The position numbers and the translations under genes were made by a program. From an uncultured Bacteroidota bacterium (lineage in GTDB: Bacteria; Bacteroidota; Bacteroidia; B-17B0; Aurantibacillaceae), in the NCBI GenBank assembly GCA_937868545.1, contig CALMMX010000196.1, positions 1-35,836 of the forward strand: a stretch of 35,836 bases of DNA, read 5' to 3'. Position 1 is the first letter of the stretch, and the number at the start of each line of letters is the position of its first letter. The notes under the pieces were generated by a model that was not told where the DNA came from, ran no database searches, and worked only from the letters and a program-made list of their open reading frames with translations. Positions 9,229 through 18,276 of the stretch are shown piece by piece.

Positions 9229-10190
9229 TATTTAAAAGGATTGTAATGCATAAAGAAAAGTGCAGGTAACCCAATTAAGAAAAATAAATAGATAAGTAAC
9301 ATGATTATCTTTCCTAAAATTTTTATATCAATTATAAATGGCGTTTTTAAAATACTAATAACGTGTTTTACTATACCACCTTCAATAATACTGTATTTAT
9401 AAACACCAGCAGGCACACCAGCGTAGCGCTTACTAAATGATAATAAAATTGCATCTCTAATTGTCCAATAATCGGTATCAGGAAGATCTGAATAATTAAT
9501 GGTATAATTTATATTTTCTGTTTTTAAAAATTCTCTAATTTTTTGATTTTTAATTTCCATAATTAATTCAAAAATCATAGAGGCAGGAATAATTAAGAAG
9601 AATATGTTTTGACTTAATACGCTTAATCCTAAAATAGCAATTATGGAAATGATGGTGAATACTAAACGTATAATGTAATTATTTTTTAAGAACAATATTT
9701 CAAGTAAACGACCTCCATCTAGCGGCACAAAGGGGAAAAGATTAAGTAAGTTTAATAAGAAAAAAGTATTTGAGAGCATTAATAATTGTGGATTTGGATA
9801 AGAAGAATGAACAATTGCTAATACGAATCCAATAATTAAACCTGGCACTGGCCCAGCTAAAATAACCACACTCATTTGTCGTTGAGAAATGGTGTTTTTA
9901 GTTCCTGTTACATATGCACCAAGTAATGGTATAAAAAATAACTTAATGTTAGAATAGTTAAAGGCTTTCATGGCAAAAAAATGCCCTAATTCATGAATTA
10001 ATAATACTACAAGTAATGCTGCTATATAGGCCAAATCTCTATCAAAAATTACATAAAATAATAAGGCATAAATAGCTAAACTAATCATAGACCTGCGCAT
10101 CCAATTTTGTTTGTCTTCTTCAAGAATTGGTTTAGGCAAAATACTTGGAGCAGTATATTCTTGTTCTGAAAAATTATCTTCGGTTTCCAT
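9228..10190 (-). CDS. M50 (site-2 protease-like) membrane metallopeptidase
   Basis: This is a 320-residue multi-pass membrane protein. The zinc motif HELGH is at 66-70 in a hydrophobic helix. The second conserved motif, NLFPFVPLDGGR, is near 150-161, with Asp158 as the likely third zinc ligand. Together these define the M50/site-2 protease fold. About six hydrophobic segments are visible, including one C-terminal helix near 290-315. A polar N-terminal ~30 residues and a soluble part (about 210-270) lie outside the membrane. No PDZ domain is visible, so it is not RseP. The substrate is unknown. One-base overlaps at both ends (with nhaD upstream and the PAP2 gene downstream) indicate translational coupling. 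Confidence 0.85.
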   Translation of the reverse strand: METEDNFSEQEYTAPSILPKPILEEDKQNWMRRSMISLAIYALLFYVIFDRDLAYIAALLVVLLIHELGHFFAMKAFNYSNIKLFFIPLLGAYVTGTKNTISQRQMSVVILAGPVPGLIIGFVLAIVHSSYPNPQLLMLSNTFFLLNLLNLFPFVPLDGGRLLEILFLKNNYIIRLVFTIISIIAILGLSVLSQNIFFLIIPASMIFELIMEIKNQKIREFLKTENINYTINYSDLPDTDYWTIRDAILLSFSKRYAGVPAGVYKYSIIEGGIVKHVISILKTPFIIDIKILGKIIMLLIYLFFLIGLPALFFMHYNPFK

Positions 10191-11452
10191 TAATTAATGA
10201 GGCTATTTTGAATTAAAAATACTATAAATCCTGATATATATCCAATAAGGGCAAGTAAACTTATGTTTTTTAAATACCAACTAAAGCTAATATTTTCTAA
10301 TCCCATAACTGCAACACCAGCAGCGCTACCAATAATTAAACAACTACCACCTGTTCCAGTGCAATAACAAATCATTAACCAAAATGTATCATCTAATGGC
10401 ATGTTATACATGCCTAAAGTAGCTGCTAGTAAGGGCACATTATCTACTATGGCAGAAAGTAAGCCTATGCTTGCAGAAATTAATTTTAAATCACCTATAG
10501 TATTATTTAAATAGGTTGCCATATCACTTAATACATGCACCTCTTGCAAACAAGCAACAGCTAACAGTATTCCTAAAAAAAATAAAACACTTGGTACATC
10601 AGTTCTCGATATAGCATTTGATACCGAAAAACGATCTTTTTCCTCTGTTCCTTTTTTCTTATGAATTAGTTCTGTTACAATCCACATAATTCCTAATCCA
10701 AATAAAATTCCCATATATGGAGGAAGATGAGTAATGGTTTTAAACACCGGTACAAACAATAATGTAAATAATCCTAAACTAAAAATAATTGTTTTTTCAG
10801 TTTTAGAAATAGGATTGAAATCTGATGTTGCTTCAATGTTTTCTACGTTTCCTTTTACCTTTAATAATCCAATACTTAAGGGCACCATTAAACACACCAA
10901 ACTAGGAATTATTAAATGACTTATCATATAAGTTGCACTTAATTTATTTCCTACCCAAAGCATTGTGGATGTTACATCTCCAATGGGGCTAAAACAACCA
11001 CCTGCATTACATGCAATAATTATAAGTCCAATAAAAAAGTAACGATCTTGTTTTTCGGGAATTATTTTTTTTACAATTGTTGCCATTACAATGGCTGTTG
11101 TTAAATTATCTAGTACTGCTGATAAAATAAATGCAACAATACATATGATTAATAATAAATAACGTTTGTTTTTTGTTTTAATGGAATCAGTTATAATATC
11201 AAAACCATTATGTGCATCAATTAATTCAACTATTGCCATGGCTCCTAATAAGAAAAATATAATTTCTGATATTTCTCCTAAATGATGACTTAATGAAGAA
11301 CCAATGGAATCATTATGTGAAAATAGAGCGTAAATACTCCAACACAAAACACCAAGCATTAAGGCACTTCCAGATTTATTAATAGCTACACTATGCTCAA
11401 AAGCAATAAATAGATAGCCTATAATAAAAATTAAGATTATTGCACTTATCAT
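10190..11452 (-). CDS. nhaD: NhaD-type sodium/proton antiporter
   Basis: This is a 420-residue integral membrane protein with about eleven hydrophobic segments. It matches the NhaD family of the ion transporter superfamily, which exports Na+ (and Li+) in exchange for H+. Family hallmarks are visible: SAVLDNLTTAIVM in one helix, NAGGCFSPIGDVTSTMLW in the next, and a second inverted-half block with SAIVDNVPLLAA and GTGGSCLIIGSAAGVA near the C-terminus. The paired DN motifs and the GxxxSPxGD motif are the likely ion-binding region. The start ATG overlaps the uvrA stop by 4 bp (ATGA) and its stop overlaps the M50 start by one base. Placement behind uvrA suggests shared transcription rather than a shared function. 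Confidence 0.9.
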   Translation of the reverse strand: MISAIILIFIIGYLFIAFEHSVAINKSGSALMLGVLCWSIYALFSHNDSIGSSLSHHLGEISEIIFFLLGAMAIVELIDAHNGFDIITDSIKTKNKRYLLLIICIVAFILSAVLDNLTTAIVMATIVKKIIPEKQDRYFFIGLIIIACNAGGCFSPIGDVTSTMLWVGNKLSATYMISHLIIPSLVCLMVPLSIGLLKVKGNVENIEATSDFNPISKTEKTIIFSLGLFTLLFVPVFKTITHLPPYMGILFGLGIMWIVTELIHKKKGTEEKDRFSVSNAISRTDVPSVLFFLGILLAVACLQEVHVLSDMATYLNNTIGDLKLISASIGLLSAIVDNVPLLAATLGMYNMPLDDTFWLMICYCTGTGGSCLIIGSAAGVAVMGLENISFSWYLKNISLLALIGYISGFIVFLIQNSLIN

Positions 11453-14271
11453 TTTAGTTTTTCTTTTAAATATTTAGCGGTATAGCTAGCTTTTACTTTT
11501 ACAATATCTTCTGGTGTTCCTTCAGCAACAATATTCCCGCCTTCTTCTCCGCCTTCTGGTCCAATGTCAATAATCCAATCAGCACATTTAATAACATCTA
11601 AATTATGCTCTATAACAACAATTGAATGTCCTCTATCTATTAATGCATTAAATGATTTTAATAACTTGGCTACATCATGAAAATGTAAGCCTGTAGTTGG
11701 TTCATCAAAAATAAAAAGAGTTTGTGTAGTTGAACTGCCACCAATTAAAAATGTAGCAAGCTTAATACGCTGAGCTTCTCCACCACTTAATGTGCTTGAT
11801 GACTGACCAAGTTGCACATAACCCAAACCTACTTCTTGTAATGGTTTTAAACGTTCAATAATTTTTCTACAAATTTTATCTGTTTCATCTTTACTAAAAA
11901 AGTCAACCGCATCATCAATGGTCATTTCTAACACATCCGAAATTGATTTTCCTTTATAAAGTATTTCTAATGTTTCTGATTTAAAACGCTTACTGTTACA
12001 AGCTTCACAAGGCAACTCAATGTTTGCCATAAATTGCATTTCAACTGTAATAGTTCCTTCTCCTTCACACACTTCGCATCTACCGCCATCTACATTAAAC
12101 GAAAAGTGAGACGGTTTGTAATTTCTTATTTTTGATAAATTTTGTTCCGAAAATAAATTACGTATTTCATCGTAAGCTTTTGTATAAGTTACAGGATTAC
12201 TACGAGATGATTTACCAATCGGATTTTGGTCTATGTACTCAATATGTTTTATTTGATTTAAACTTCCTGAAATCTTATCGCTTTTAACGCTTGCAAAATA
12301 GCCTTCTAAATACTTTCGAACATTAGGGTACAAGGCTTTTTTTACTAAAGTTGATTTACCCGAACCACTTACTCCTGTTACACAACACAGTGTGTTTAAG
12401 GGGAATTTTACAGTAATGTTTTTTAAATTATTATCATTGGCATTACTAACTAAAATAAATTCTTTCCAGTTTCTGCGTTTTTTAGGAACATCAATATTTA
12501 ATTTATGTGTTAAGTATTGTGCCGTTAAACTATGTTTACTTTTTAATAATTCGTTGTGGTTACCTTGAAAAACAAGTGTTCCACCGTTAGTACCAGCTTC
12601 GGGTCCAATATCAATTAATTGGTCAGCAGCTAACATCACATCTTCATCATGTTCAACTACAATTACTGTATTACCTTGAGCTTGCAATGATTTTAAAACA
12701 CCAATTAATCGTTCGGTGTCTCTAGAATGTAAGCCAATACTTGGTTCATCTAATATATACAAACTCCCAACTAAACTACTACCAAGCGAAGTAGCTAAAT
12801 TAATACGTTGACTTTCACCACCACTTAAAGTATTAGCAACTCGGTTTAAAGTTAAATAACCTAAACCTACATCTAATAAAAATTGAAGTCGAGTTTTAAT
12901 TTCAATTAGTAATCTCTTACCAATATTTAATTCATGGCCTGTTAATTTTAAGGAATTGAAAAACGTACTCATTTCAGTTATTGGTAATATCACCAATTCA
13001 GAAATTCCAAGTCCACCAACTTTAACGTAATTGGCATCTTTGCGTAAACGTGTGCCATTACAATCTGGGCAATTAGTTTTACCTCTGTAGCGAGCCAACA
13101 TTACTCTGTATTGTATTTTATAACTTTCTTTTTCAAGCATTTTAAAAAAAGCATCAATACCTTCAAAATGACTGTTGCCAGACCAAAGTAGAGCGTAATC
13201 TTTTTTGCTTAATTCTGCAATTGGTTTATGTACTGGGAAATCAAATTTATGAGCCGCTTTTATTAATTGATTTTTAAACTGACTCATAACTTCGCCATTC
13301 CAACATACAATAGCATTTTCGTAAACCGATAAACTCTTATTAGGTATAACTAAATCGGGGTCAATACCAATTACACTTCCAAATCCTTCACAATGTTTAC
13401 ATGCTCCAATTGGGTTATTAAAACTAAAAAAGTTTAAATCGGGTTCTTCAAAGCTCATTCCATCTGCTTCAAATAAATTTGAGAAATGATGCTCTTTATA
13501 ATTTTTGTTTTGGCCCTCTATAAAAATATCACACTCGCTTTTACCTTCATTAAAGGCAGTTTGAACACTGTCCGAAATTCTATTGTCAAAATCTTCGTCC
13601 TTATCATCAACACTTATCCTATCAATTAATAAATAAATTACATCCGTTTTTTTAATTGAATTGGGTTTTATTTCATTTATTTTAAAAATTTCTTTATTTA
13701 TTAAAACCCTCGAAAAGCCTTGTTGATTAAGTAATTCTAATTGTTTTTCTAACGTTTTATCTTTAGGAATTGCTAGTTTTGACAGTATTAAACATTTTGT
13801 TTCGTTTGGCAAAGTTTTAATAAAATCAACTACATCACTAATAGTATCTCGTTTTACTTGTTTACCAGAAATGGGGCTATATGTTTTCCCAACACGTGCA
13901 TAAAGCAGTTTTAAATAATCATAAATTTCGGTAATAGTGCCAACTGTACTGCGTGGGTTACGCGAAATAACTTTTTGTTCAATAGCAATTGCTGGCGAAA
14001 TACCATTTATGTAATCTACTTTTGGTTTTTCTAAACGCCCTAAAAACTGGCGTGCGTATGCAGATAAACTTTCTACATACCTACGCTGTCCTTCAGCATA
14101 AAGGGTGTCAAATGCTAGTGATGATTTTCCTGAACCCGATAACCCAGTAATAACAATAAATTTATTACGAGGCAAGGCTACATCAATTCCTTTTAAATTG
14201 TGCATACGTGCACCTTTAATAATAATGTAGTTTTTCGGGCTGAGTGTTGTAATATCTTTTTCTGTTGCCAA
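11449..14271 (-). CDS. uvrA: Excinuclease ABC subunit A (UvrA)
   Basis: This is the 940-residue damage-recognition ATPase of nucleotide excision repair, full length for the family. It has two ABC modules: Walker A GLSGSGKSS at 43-51 with signature LSGGESQRI at 482-490, and GVSGSGKST at 633-641 with LSGGEAQRI near 830. Zinc-type Cys pairs are visible at CKHC (291-294), CPDC (401-404), CEVC and CEAC. The first CxxC expected before CKHC is missing, as I recall for other Bacteroidota UvrA. The only possible canonical start is TTG 14271: an in-frame stop lies seven codons upstream, no ATG or GTG intervenes, and the next ATG (residue 23) falls inside the conserved GARMHNLKG. It heads the overlapping operon uvrA > nhaD > M50 > PAP2. 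Confidence 0.97.
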   Translation of the reverse strand: MATEKDITTLSPKNYIIIKGARMHNLKGIDVALPRNKFIVITGLSGSGKSSLAFDTLYAEGQRRYVESLSAYARQFLGRLEKPKVDYINGISPAIAIEQKVISRNPRSTVGTITEIYDYLKLLYARVGKTYSPISGKQVKRDTISDVVDFIKTLPNETKCLILSKLAIPKDKTLEKQLELLNQQGFSRVLINKEIFKINEIKPNSIKKTDVIYLLIDRISVDDKDEDFDNRISDSVQTAFNEGKSECDIFIEGQNKNYKEHHFSNLFEADGMSFEEPDLNFFSFNNPIGACKHCEGFGSVIGIDPDLVIPNKSLSVYENAIVCWNGEVMSQFKNQLIKAAHKFDFPVHKPIAELSKKDYALLWSGNSHFEGIDAFFKMLEKESYKIQYRVMLARYRGKTNCPDCNGTRLRKDANYVKVGGLGISELVILPITEMSTFFNSLKLTGHELNIGKRLLIEIKTRLQFLLDVGLGYLTLNRVANTLSGGESQRINLATSLGSSLVGSLYILDEPSIGLHSRDTERLIGVLKSLQAQGNTVIVVEHDEDVMLAADQLIDIGPEAGTNGGTLVFQGNHNELLKSKHSLTAQYLTHKLNIDVPKKRRNWKEFILVSNANDNNLKNITVKFPLNTLCCVTGVSGSGKSTLVKKALYPNVRKYLEGYFASVKSDKISGSLNQIKHIEYIDQNPIGKSSRSNPVTYTKAYDEIRNLFSEQNLSKIRNYKPSHFSFNVDGGRCEVCEGEGTITVEMQFMANIELPCEACNSKRFKSETLEILYKGKSISDVLEMTIDDAVDFFSKDETDKICRKIIERLKPLQEVGLGYVQLGQSSSTLSGGEAQRIKLATFLIGGSSTTQTLFIFDEPTTGLHFHDVAKLLKSFNALIDRGHSIVVIEHNLDVIKCADWIIDIGPEGGEEGGNIVAEGTPEDIVKVKASYTAKYLKEKLK

Positions 14272-14365
14272 TTTATTAATATCTAAAGCTTAAAAATAAG
14301 AGAATATTTGATGGTAATAGCCATCTGTTTATTAACATATAGAGTAGGAACTAGTTTAAAAAAAA

Positions 14366-15238
14366 TTATTTGCGTTTATGTTTCCAACGTCTGTGGCTCC
14401 ATAACCAAATTTCGGGTTGAGCCAAAATGTCTTTTTCTAATTTACGAGTATGTAATTCAGATATTTCTCCTTCTTTAGTGTTTTTTGGTTCATTTACTAG
14501 TATTTCGGAATTCACAGTATAAAACCCTCTTTTCACTTTGCTTATTGTTACATATACAATGGGATAGTTTAATTTTTGTGCAATTTTTTCTGTTCCCCAA
14601 AAAACGGGTGTGTCTTGGTTTAAAAAGGTGGTCCAGTAAGCACTTTCGGGAGCAGGAGTTTGGTCGGCAATAAAAGCAGTAGCGTTTACTTCATTTCTGT
14701 TTCTAATCATTTCGCGCATGGTATCTTTCATGGCATATAGTTTAGTGCCAAAACGCGAGCGCATATCATACATTAATTTATCTACATTTTTATTTGATAA
14801 TGGGTGGTAAATTACATACAATTGTTGTTTCCCCTGTAAACTAAAGCTGTTACCTGCCCATTCCCAGTTTCCAAAATGCCCCATTACAATAATGCAAGAT
14901 TGTTTTTTTTCGGCAAGGTCATCAAATATGGCTTTTGTTTGGGGAGAGTATTTACAACGTTTTATAGCCTCTTCTTTTGATATTGTTAATGTTTTTAATG
15001 TTTCTAAAAACAAATCGCATAAATAATGGTAAAATGCTTTTTCAATTTGTTTTAATTCCTCATGGCTTTTAGTTGGGAAAGAGTTTTTTAAATTTCCGTA
15101 AACAACTTTTTTACGATACCCAATAACTCGGTAAAGCAAAAGATACACAAAATCTGAAAAAAGGTAAAATACCGGGAATGGTAATATAGAAATGAGGTAG
15201 AGTAGCGGTAAAACGCAATAGTATAAAATTGTGCTCAT
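14366..15238 (-). CDS. LpxL/HtrB-like lipid A acyltransferase
   Basis: This 290-residue inner-membrane protein belongs to the lauroyl/myristoyl acyltransferase (LpxL/LpxM, HtrB) family, which adds secondary acyl chains to lipid A on the cytoplasmic face. A hydrophobic N-terminal anchor spans about 5-38. The catalytic HX4E motif is present as GHFGNWEW, with His121 and Glu126. Conserved downstream features are YHPLSN, the Arg-rich segment after MYDMRSRFG, IADQTP, and the C-terminal WLWSHRRWK. Bacteroidota normally carry one such gene acting in lipid A assembly. It lies 94 bp upstream of uvrA on the same strand and diverges from the TPR/PD40 gene across 103 bp. Chain-length specificity cannot be read. 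Confidence 0.88.
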   Translation of the reverse strand: MSTILYYCVLPLLYLISILPFPVFYLFSDFVYLLLYRVIGYRKKVVYGNLKNSFPTKSHEELKQIEKAFYHYLCDLFLETLKTLTISKEEAIKRCKYSPQTKAIFDDLAEKKQSCIIVMGHFGNWEWAGNSFSLQGKQQLYVIYHPLSNKNVDKLMYDMRSRFGTKLYAMKDTMREMIRNRNEVNATAFIADQTPAPESAYWTTFLNQDTPVFWGTEKIAQKLNYPIVYVTISKVKRGFYTVNSEILVNEPKNTKEGEISELHTRKLEKDILAQPEIWLWSHRRWKHKRK

Positions 15239-15341
15239 GGGCTAAAATTAGTTATTTATTACACTTTTAACGCTTTTTTTGAACAAAATTACCCCATAAC
15301 AAAGTAATTTTTTATATTTAGTGTTTACAAATTTAAAAATT

Positions 15342-16961
15342 ATGATTAAATCTTTTACTTTAATTACGCTTTGTGTTTTTGCCTTAAACTTTAGTTTAAA
15401 AGCAATTGATGGTCCCGACCAAGTTAAAATGGTTATGGCTAAACAAAAACTGTATGCTGGACAGTTTATTGGCGCTTTAAATTTATATAAAGAAGTGCTT
15501 GCCAAAAATCAAGATGATGCATCGGTGTTATATTATGTAGGGTATTGCAACTACGAATTAAAAAAATACGACTTAGCAGCAGAGCATCTTCAAAAAGCCA
15601 TTGCTACTAATAAAGATGTAAAACCAGAAACGCATTTAGTTTTAGGTAAAATTTATTTAACTCAAGAAAAAGTAAACGAAGCACTTACAGAGTTTAATGC
15701 GTTTAAATCATCTGCTAAATCAAAAGATGCGCAATTAGAAGATGTAGATGTTTATATAGAGCACTGTAACAATGCTAAAAAATATTTACCAAGTCCTAAC
15801 AATGATATTAAAATTGCAAATTTAGGTACAGCAGTTAATTCTAAGTTCGATGATCAAACGCCTTGTATAAGTGCAGATGGAATGAAATTAGTATTTACAA
15901 CTCGCCGTCCTCAAACTACAGATTCTCCAACAGATATTGAAGGAGATGGTAAATATTTCCAAGATATTTATATTTCTAACTGGGATACAATTAACAAAAA
16001 GTGGATGGAGAGTGATGAGGTTTCAGGGAATGTAAATACAGATGCTCATGATGCTTGTACAAGTATTTCGCCAGATGGTAAACAAATATTTTTATATAAA
16101 AACGATTTAAAAGATAACGAATCAAGAGGTGGAGATATTTTTGTATCTAAAGTAATTAGTAATAAATGGAAAACTCCAGAGCCATTGGGTAAGCCTGTAA
16201 ATACTACGTTTTGGGAAGGTGGAGCTTGTATTTCTCCTGATGGAAAAACATTATTTTTTATAAGCGAAAGAAAAGGCGGTTACGGACATGCAGATATTTG
16301 GATGGTGAAACGTATAAATAAAAAAGAGTGGGGTAAGCCAGTGAATTTAGGTCCAGAAATTAATTCGGAGTATGATGAAGTAGGAGCATTTTTAGCACCA
16401 GATGGTAAAACATTATTTTTCTCTTCAAATGGAAAAGGTTCTATGGGATCGTATGATATTTTTAAATCAACCTTAGAAGGCGATAAATGGTCGAAGCCAG
16501 TAAACTTAGGATTTCCAATTAATACAGTTTACAAAGATGGTCCTTTAGTAGTAAGTGCAGATGCTAAGTTAGCTTATTTTGCTAGTGAAAGACCAGGTGG
16601 TTTGGGTGAAAGTGATATTTACAGTGCTGATATTAGCAAGTATGGTATTTTTGAAAAAGATGGTAAAAAGAAAGATCACAGCGATTTAAGTATTTTAAAA
16701 GGTACAGTACGCGATGGTTTTGAAGGAGTTGGTATTGCAGGTGTAGAAATAAGCATTTTAGATGCAGCAGGAAATGCCATAGCATCAACCGTTACAAATG
16801 ACTTAGGCGAATATTTTTTAACATTAAAAGGTGATGTATCATACACAGTAAAAGTTGTGAAAAAAGGGTACAAAGCCGCTGAAGAAAAAATTGATTTAAA
16901 GGTTGGTAAAACTGAAACCTTCTCTTTAGAAAAACAATTTATGCTTAGTAAGGAAAAATAG
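15342..16961 (+). CDS. TPR and PD40 beta-propeller protein, PorE-like but without OmpA domain
   Basis: This is a 539-residue exported protein. The ATG at 15342 is chosen over the upstream GTG (15321) because it directly starts a good signal peptide (hydrophobic core, then LKA before IDGP). TPR-like helices span about 25-125. Five PD40/WD40-like blades follow, each with an S/A-[PA]-D-G-K-x-L-x-F core and often ending DIW, DIF or DIY. A carboxypeptidase-regulatory-like beta domain (GVGIAGVEISILD, LGEYFLTL) closes the protein. The order resembles the T9SS-linked periplasmic protein PorE, but the C-terminal OmpA peptidoglycan-binding domain is absent. A role in the envelope or in gliding/T9SS is therefore only possible. 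It ends before a strong terminator. Confidence 0.82.
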   Translation: MIKSFTLITLCVFALNFSLKAIDGPDQVKMVMAKQKLYAGQFIGALNLYKEVLAKNQDDASVLYYVGYCNYELKKYDLAAEHLQKAIATNKDVKPETHLVLGKIYLTQEKVNEALTEFNAFKSSAKSKDAQLEDVDVYIEHCNNAKKYLPSPNNDIKIANLGTAVNSKFDDQTPCISADGMKLVFTTRRPQTTDSPTDIEGDGKYFQDIYISNWDTINKKWMESDEVSGNVNTDAHDACTSISPDGKQIFLYKNDLKDNESRGGDIFVSKVISNKWKTPEPLGKPVNTTFWEGGACISPDGKTLFFISERKGGYGHADIWMVKRINKKEWGKPVNLGPEINSEYDEVGAFLAPDGKTLFFSSNGKGSMGSYDIFKSTLEGDKWSKPVNLGFPINTVYKDGPLVVSADAKLAYFASERPGGLGESDIYSADISKYGIFEKDGKKKDHSDLSILKGTVRDGFEGVGIAGVEISILDAAGNAIASTVTNDLGEYFLTLKGDVSYTVKVVKKGYKAAEEKIDLKVGKTETFSLEKQFMLSKEK

Positions 16962-17002
16962 TTAGTTAAACTTACAAGTTTTGTATTTTAAAAATAAGCA
17001 AT

Positions 17003-17034
17003 AAAAAGCTGCCTCAATTGAGACAGTTTTTTTA
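17003..17034 (+). terminator. Rho-independent terminator after the TPR/PD40 gene
   Basis: The stem CTGcCTC/GAGaCAG surrounds a self-complementary AATT (17009-17026), with one C.A mismatch. It is preceded by AAAAA and followed by seven T residues. It sits 42 bp after the stop and isolates the following cassette array from read-through. Confidence 0.8.
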
Positions 17035-17040
17035 TTATCT

Positions 17041-17125
17041 GATAATTTATGATAAAAAGTGTAAATTTAAATTATCGAGATAGAACTATAAAAAACATCC
17101 TTATCTTTTGAAAAAGTCAAGATAA
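17041..17125. other. Two inverted repeats left of the cassette array
   Basis: GATAATTTA at 17041-17049 pairs with TAAATTATC at 17068-17076 (9 bp). TTATCTT at 17101-17107 pairs with AAGATAA at 17119-17125 (7 bp). Both lie between the terminator and the first cassette boundary. They may be operator or attachment-site structure, or chance in AT-rich DNA. Confidence 0.3.
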
Positions 17126-17152
17126 ATATGAGAAAAGTAGTCCTATATGGAC

Positions 17153-17159
17153 GTTAGGC
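17153..17159 (+). other. Cassette 1 left boundary, G/TTAGGC core (attC R'-type)
   Basis: GTTAGGC fits the integron recombination core GTTRRRY, cut between G and T. Nine bases (GTTAGGCGT) are complementary to the element just after the cassette 1 gene (ACGCCTAAC, 18064-18072), as expected for the two halves of one cassette's attC. The ORF starts 22 bp further on. Confidence 0.65.
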
Positions 17160-17181
17160 GTCATTATAGAAAATACAATAA

Positions 17182-18060
17182 ATGGAAATATTTAGACAAA
17201 TTACTGCAAACAATCTGACCTTAAAGGAATATCCTTTTTGGAAAGAATTAGCAATGGAAGCCTATCTTTTAGAAAACGAAGAGATTTTAAAATTAGACAA
17301 GGAAAACTTTAATGACATAACTATACTTGATGCTGAAATCGCACTAAAGCAAGGCAGGACAAATGGAGACGGTAGAATAGATATTTTAGTAAAATATTCC
17401 GGTGAATATTTAGGAATTGTAGAAATAAAATTAAAGGAGATTAATGAAATAAGTCTTAAACAATTAGAAGATTATATAAATCAAAAGGATCAAATTTTAC
17501 AGCACAGTAATGAATACTGGACTGAAAATGCAAGTCCAAAGTGGGTTGGTGTTTTAGTCGGGACAGAAATATCCAGCGGTTTAAGAGACAAATTAAATAG
17601 TGGTTATGAATATAACGGAGTACCAATTGCAGCTTTGACAATAAAGCGTTTTAGAAGTGCAGAAAATGAAATTTTTGTAATTTCTGACACATACTTCAAA
17701 TTCAAGTATTTGAGTAAAGATTACTCAAAATTTATTTTTAACGGACAAGAATATAACAAAGGTAGACTTGTAAACGCAGTAATTCGACATTATATAGAAA
17801 ATAATCCAACGACATCATTTGCGGAACTAAAGCAAAAGTTTCCAAATTCCATTCAGGGTAGTTTTGGCGTGTTTGACACAAAAGCGAAAGCCGAGGATAT
17901 ATTTCAACGTTGGGGGCATAAAAGACACTATATAAATCCCGATGAAGAAATAAAATTAAAAGACGAGACAATTTGCACTTGTACACAATGGAATCCAGAA
18001 AACATAAAAGCTTTTCTTAATCAATCAAATACCCTTGGACTTACTATTGAAGTAAAATAA
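17182..18060 (+). CDS. PD-(D/E)XK nuclease-like protein (gene cassette 1)
   Basis: This is a 292-residue soluble protein. Residues about 50-100 contain a PD-(D/E)XK-type core: GDGRIDILV with Asp67, a strand into VEIKLKE with Glu81-x-Lys83, and QLEDY (QxxxY) at 94-98. Glu52 may also take part. This resembles DUF91/NucS-like and RecB-type nuclease cores. The C-terminal ~100 residues carry a separate module (GRLVNAVIRHY, FPNSIQGSFGVF, RHYINPDEEIKL, TQWNPENIKAFL) that I recall from the ends of other bacterial nuclease- or restriction-type proteins. A DNA-cutting or DNA-binding role is inferred. The gene fills its cassette tightly: a 22-bp leader, then only 5 bp from the stop to the attC core. No partner methylase is present. 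Phage defence is plausible but unproven. Confidence 0.75.
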   Translation: MEIFRQITANNLTLKEYPFWKELAMEAYLLENEEILKLDKENFNDITILDAEIALKQGRTNGDGRIDILVKYSGEYLGIVEIKLKEINEISLKQLEDYINQKDQILQHSNEYWTENASPKWVGVLVGTEISSGLRDKLNSGYEYNGVPIAALTIKRFRSAENEIFVISDTYFKFKYLSKDYSKFIFNGQEYNKGRLVNAVIRHYIENNPTTSFAELKQKFPNSIQGSFGVFDTKAKAEDIFQRWGHKRHYINPDEEIKLKDETICTCTQWNPENIKAFLNQSNTLGLTIEVK

Positions 18061-18065
18061 CGAAC

Positions 18066-18250
18066 GCCTAACACACGCTAAGGCAACGTTTGGCAGGCAA
18101 CAAAGCTTTTGCAAAAGCGGTCCGCCAGCTGGCGGAAAGACGTTTATTTTTGCTTTGCAAATGTCTAATAAAATTATAGCTTTGTTAGTAATATTTCGGT
18201 AGAAACGGTTTCAAATCCCCAAACAGAAATAAACCGCGAAAACGTTATGG
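18066..18250 (+). other. attC-like site 1 (cassette 1 3' end to cassette 2 start)
   Basis: The element runs from core GCCTAAC (18066-18072, RYYYAAC type) to GTTATGG (18244-18250), about 185 bp, longer than typical attC sites. Internal complementary arms are AACAAAGCT (18099-18107) with AGCTTTGTT (18178-18186). The perfect 14-bp palindrome CCGCCAGCTGGCGG is at 18122-18135. Its right half (AGCTTTGTTAGTAATATTTC onward, with ATTTTTGCTTTGCAAATG before it) is closely repeated in site 2. GTTATGG departs from GTTRRRY at one base. Confidence 0.65.
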
Positions 18251-18276
18251 GTAATTAGTGAGAATACAATCTAAAT

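Noticed and set aside
17041-17125. attI site of an integron
   Set aside because: Two short AT-rich inverted repeats are present, but there is no integrase gene and no recognisable attI layout beyond the GTTAGGC core; a secondary insertion site fits equally well.
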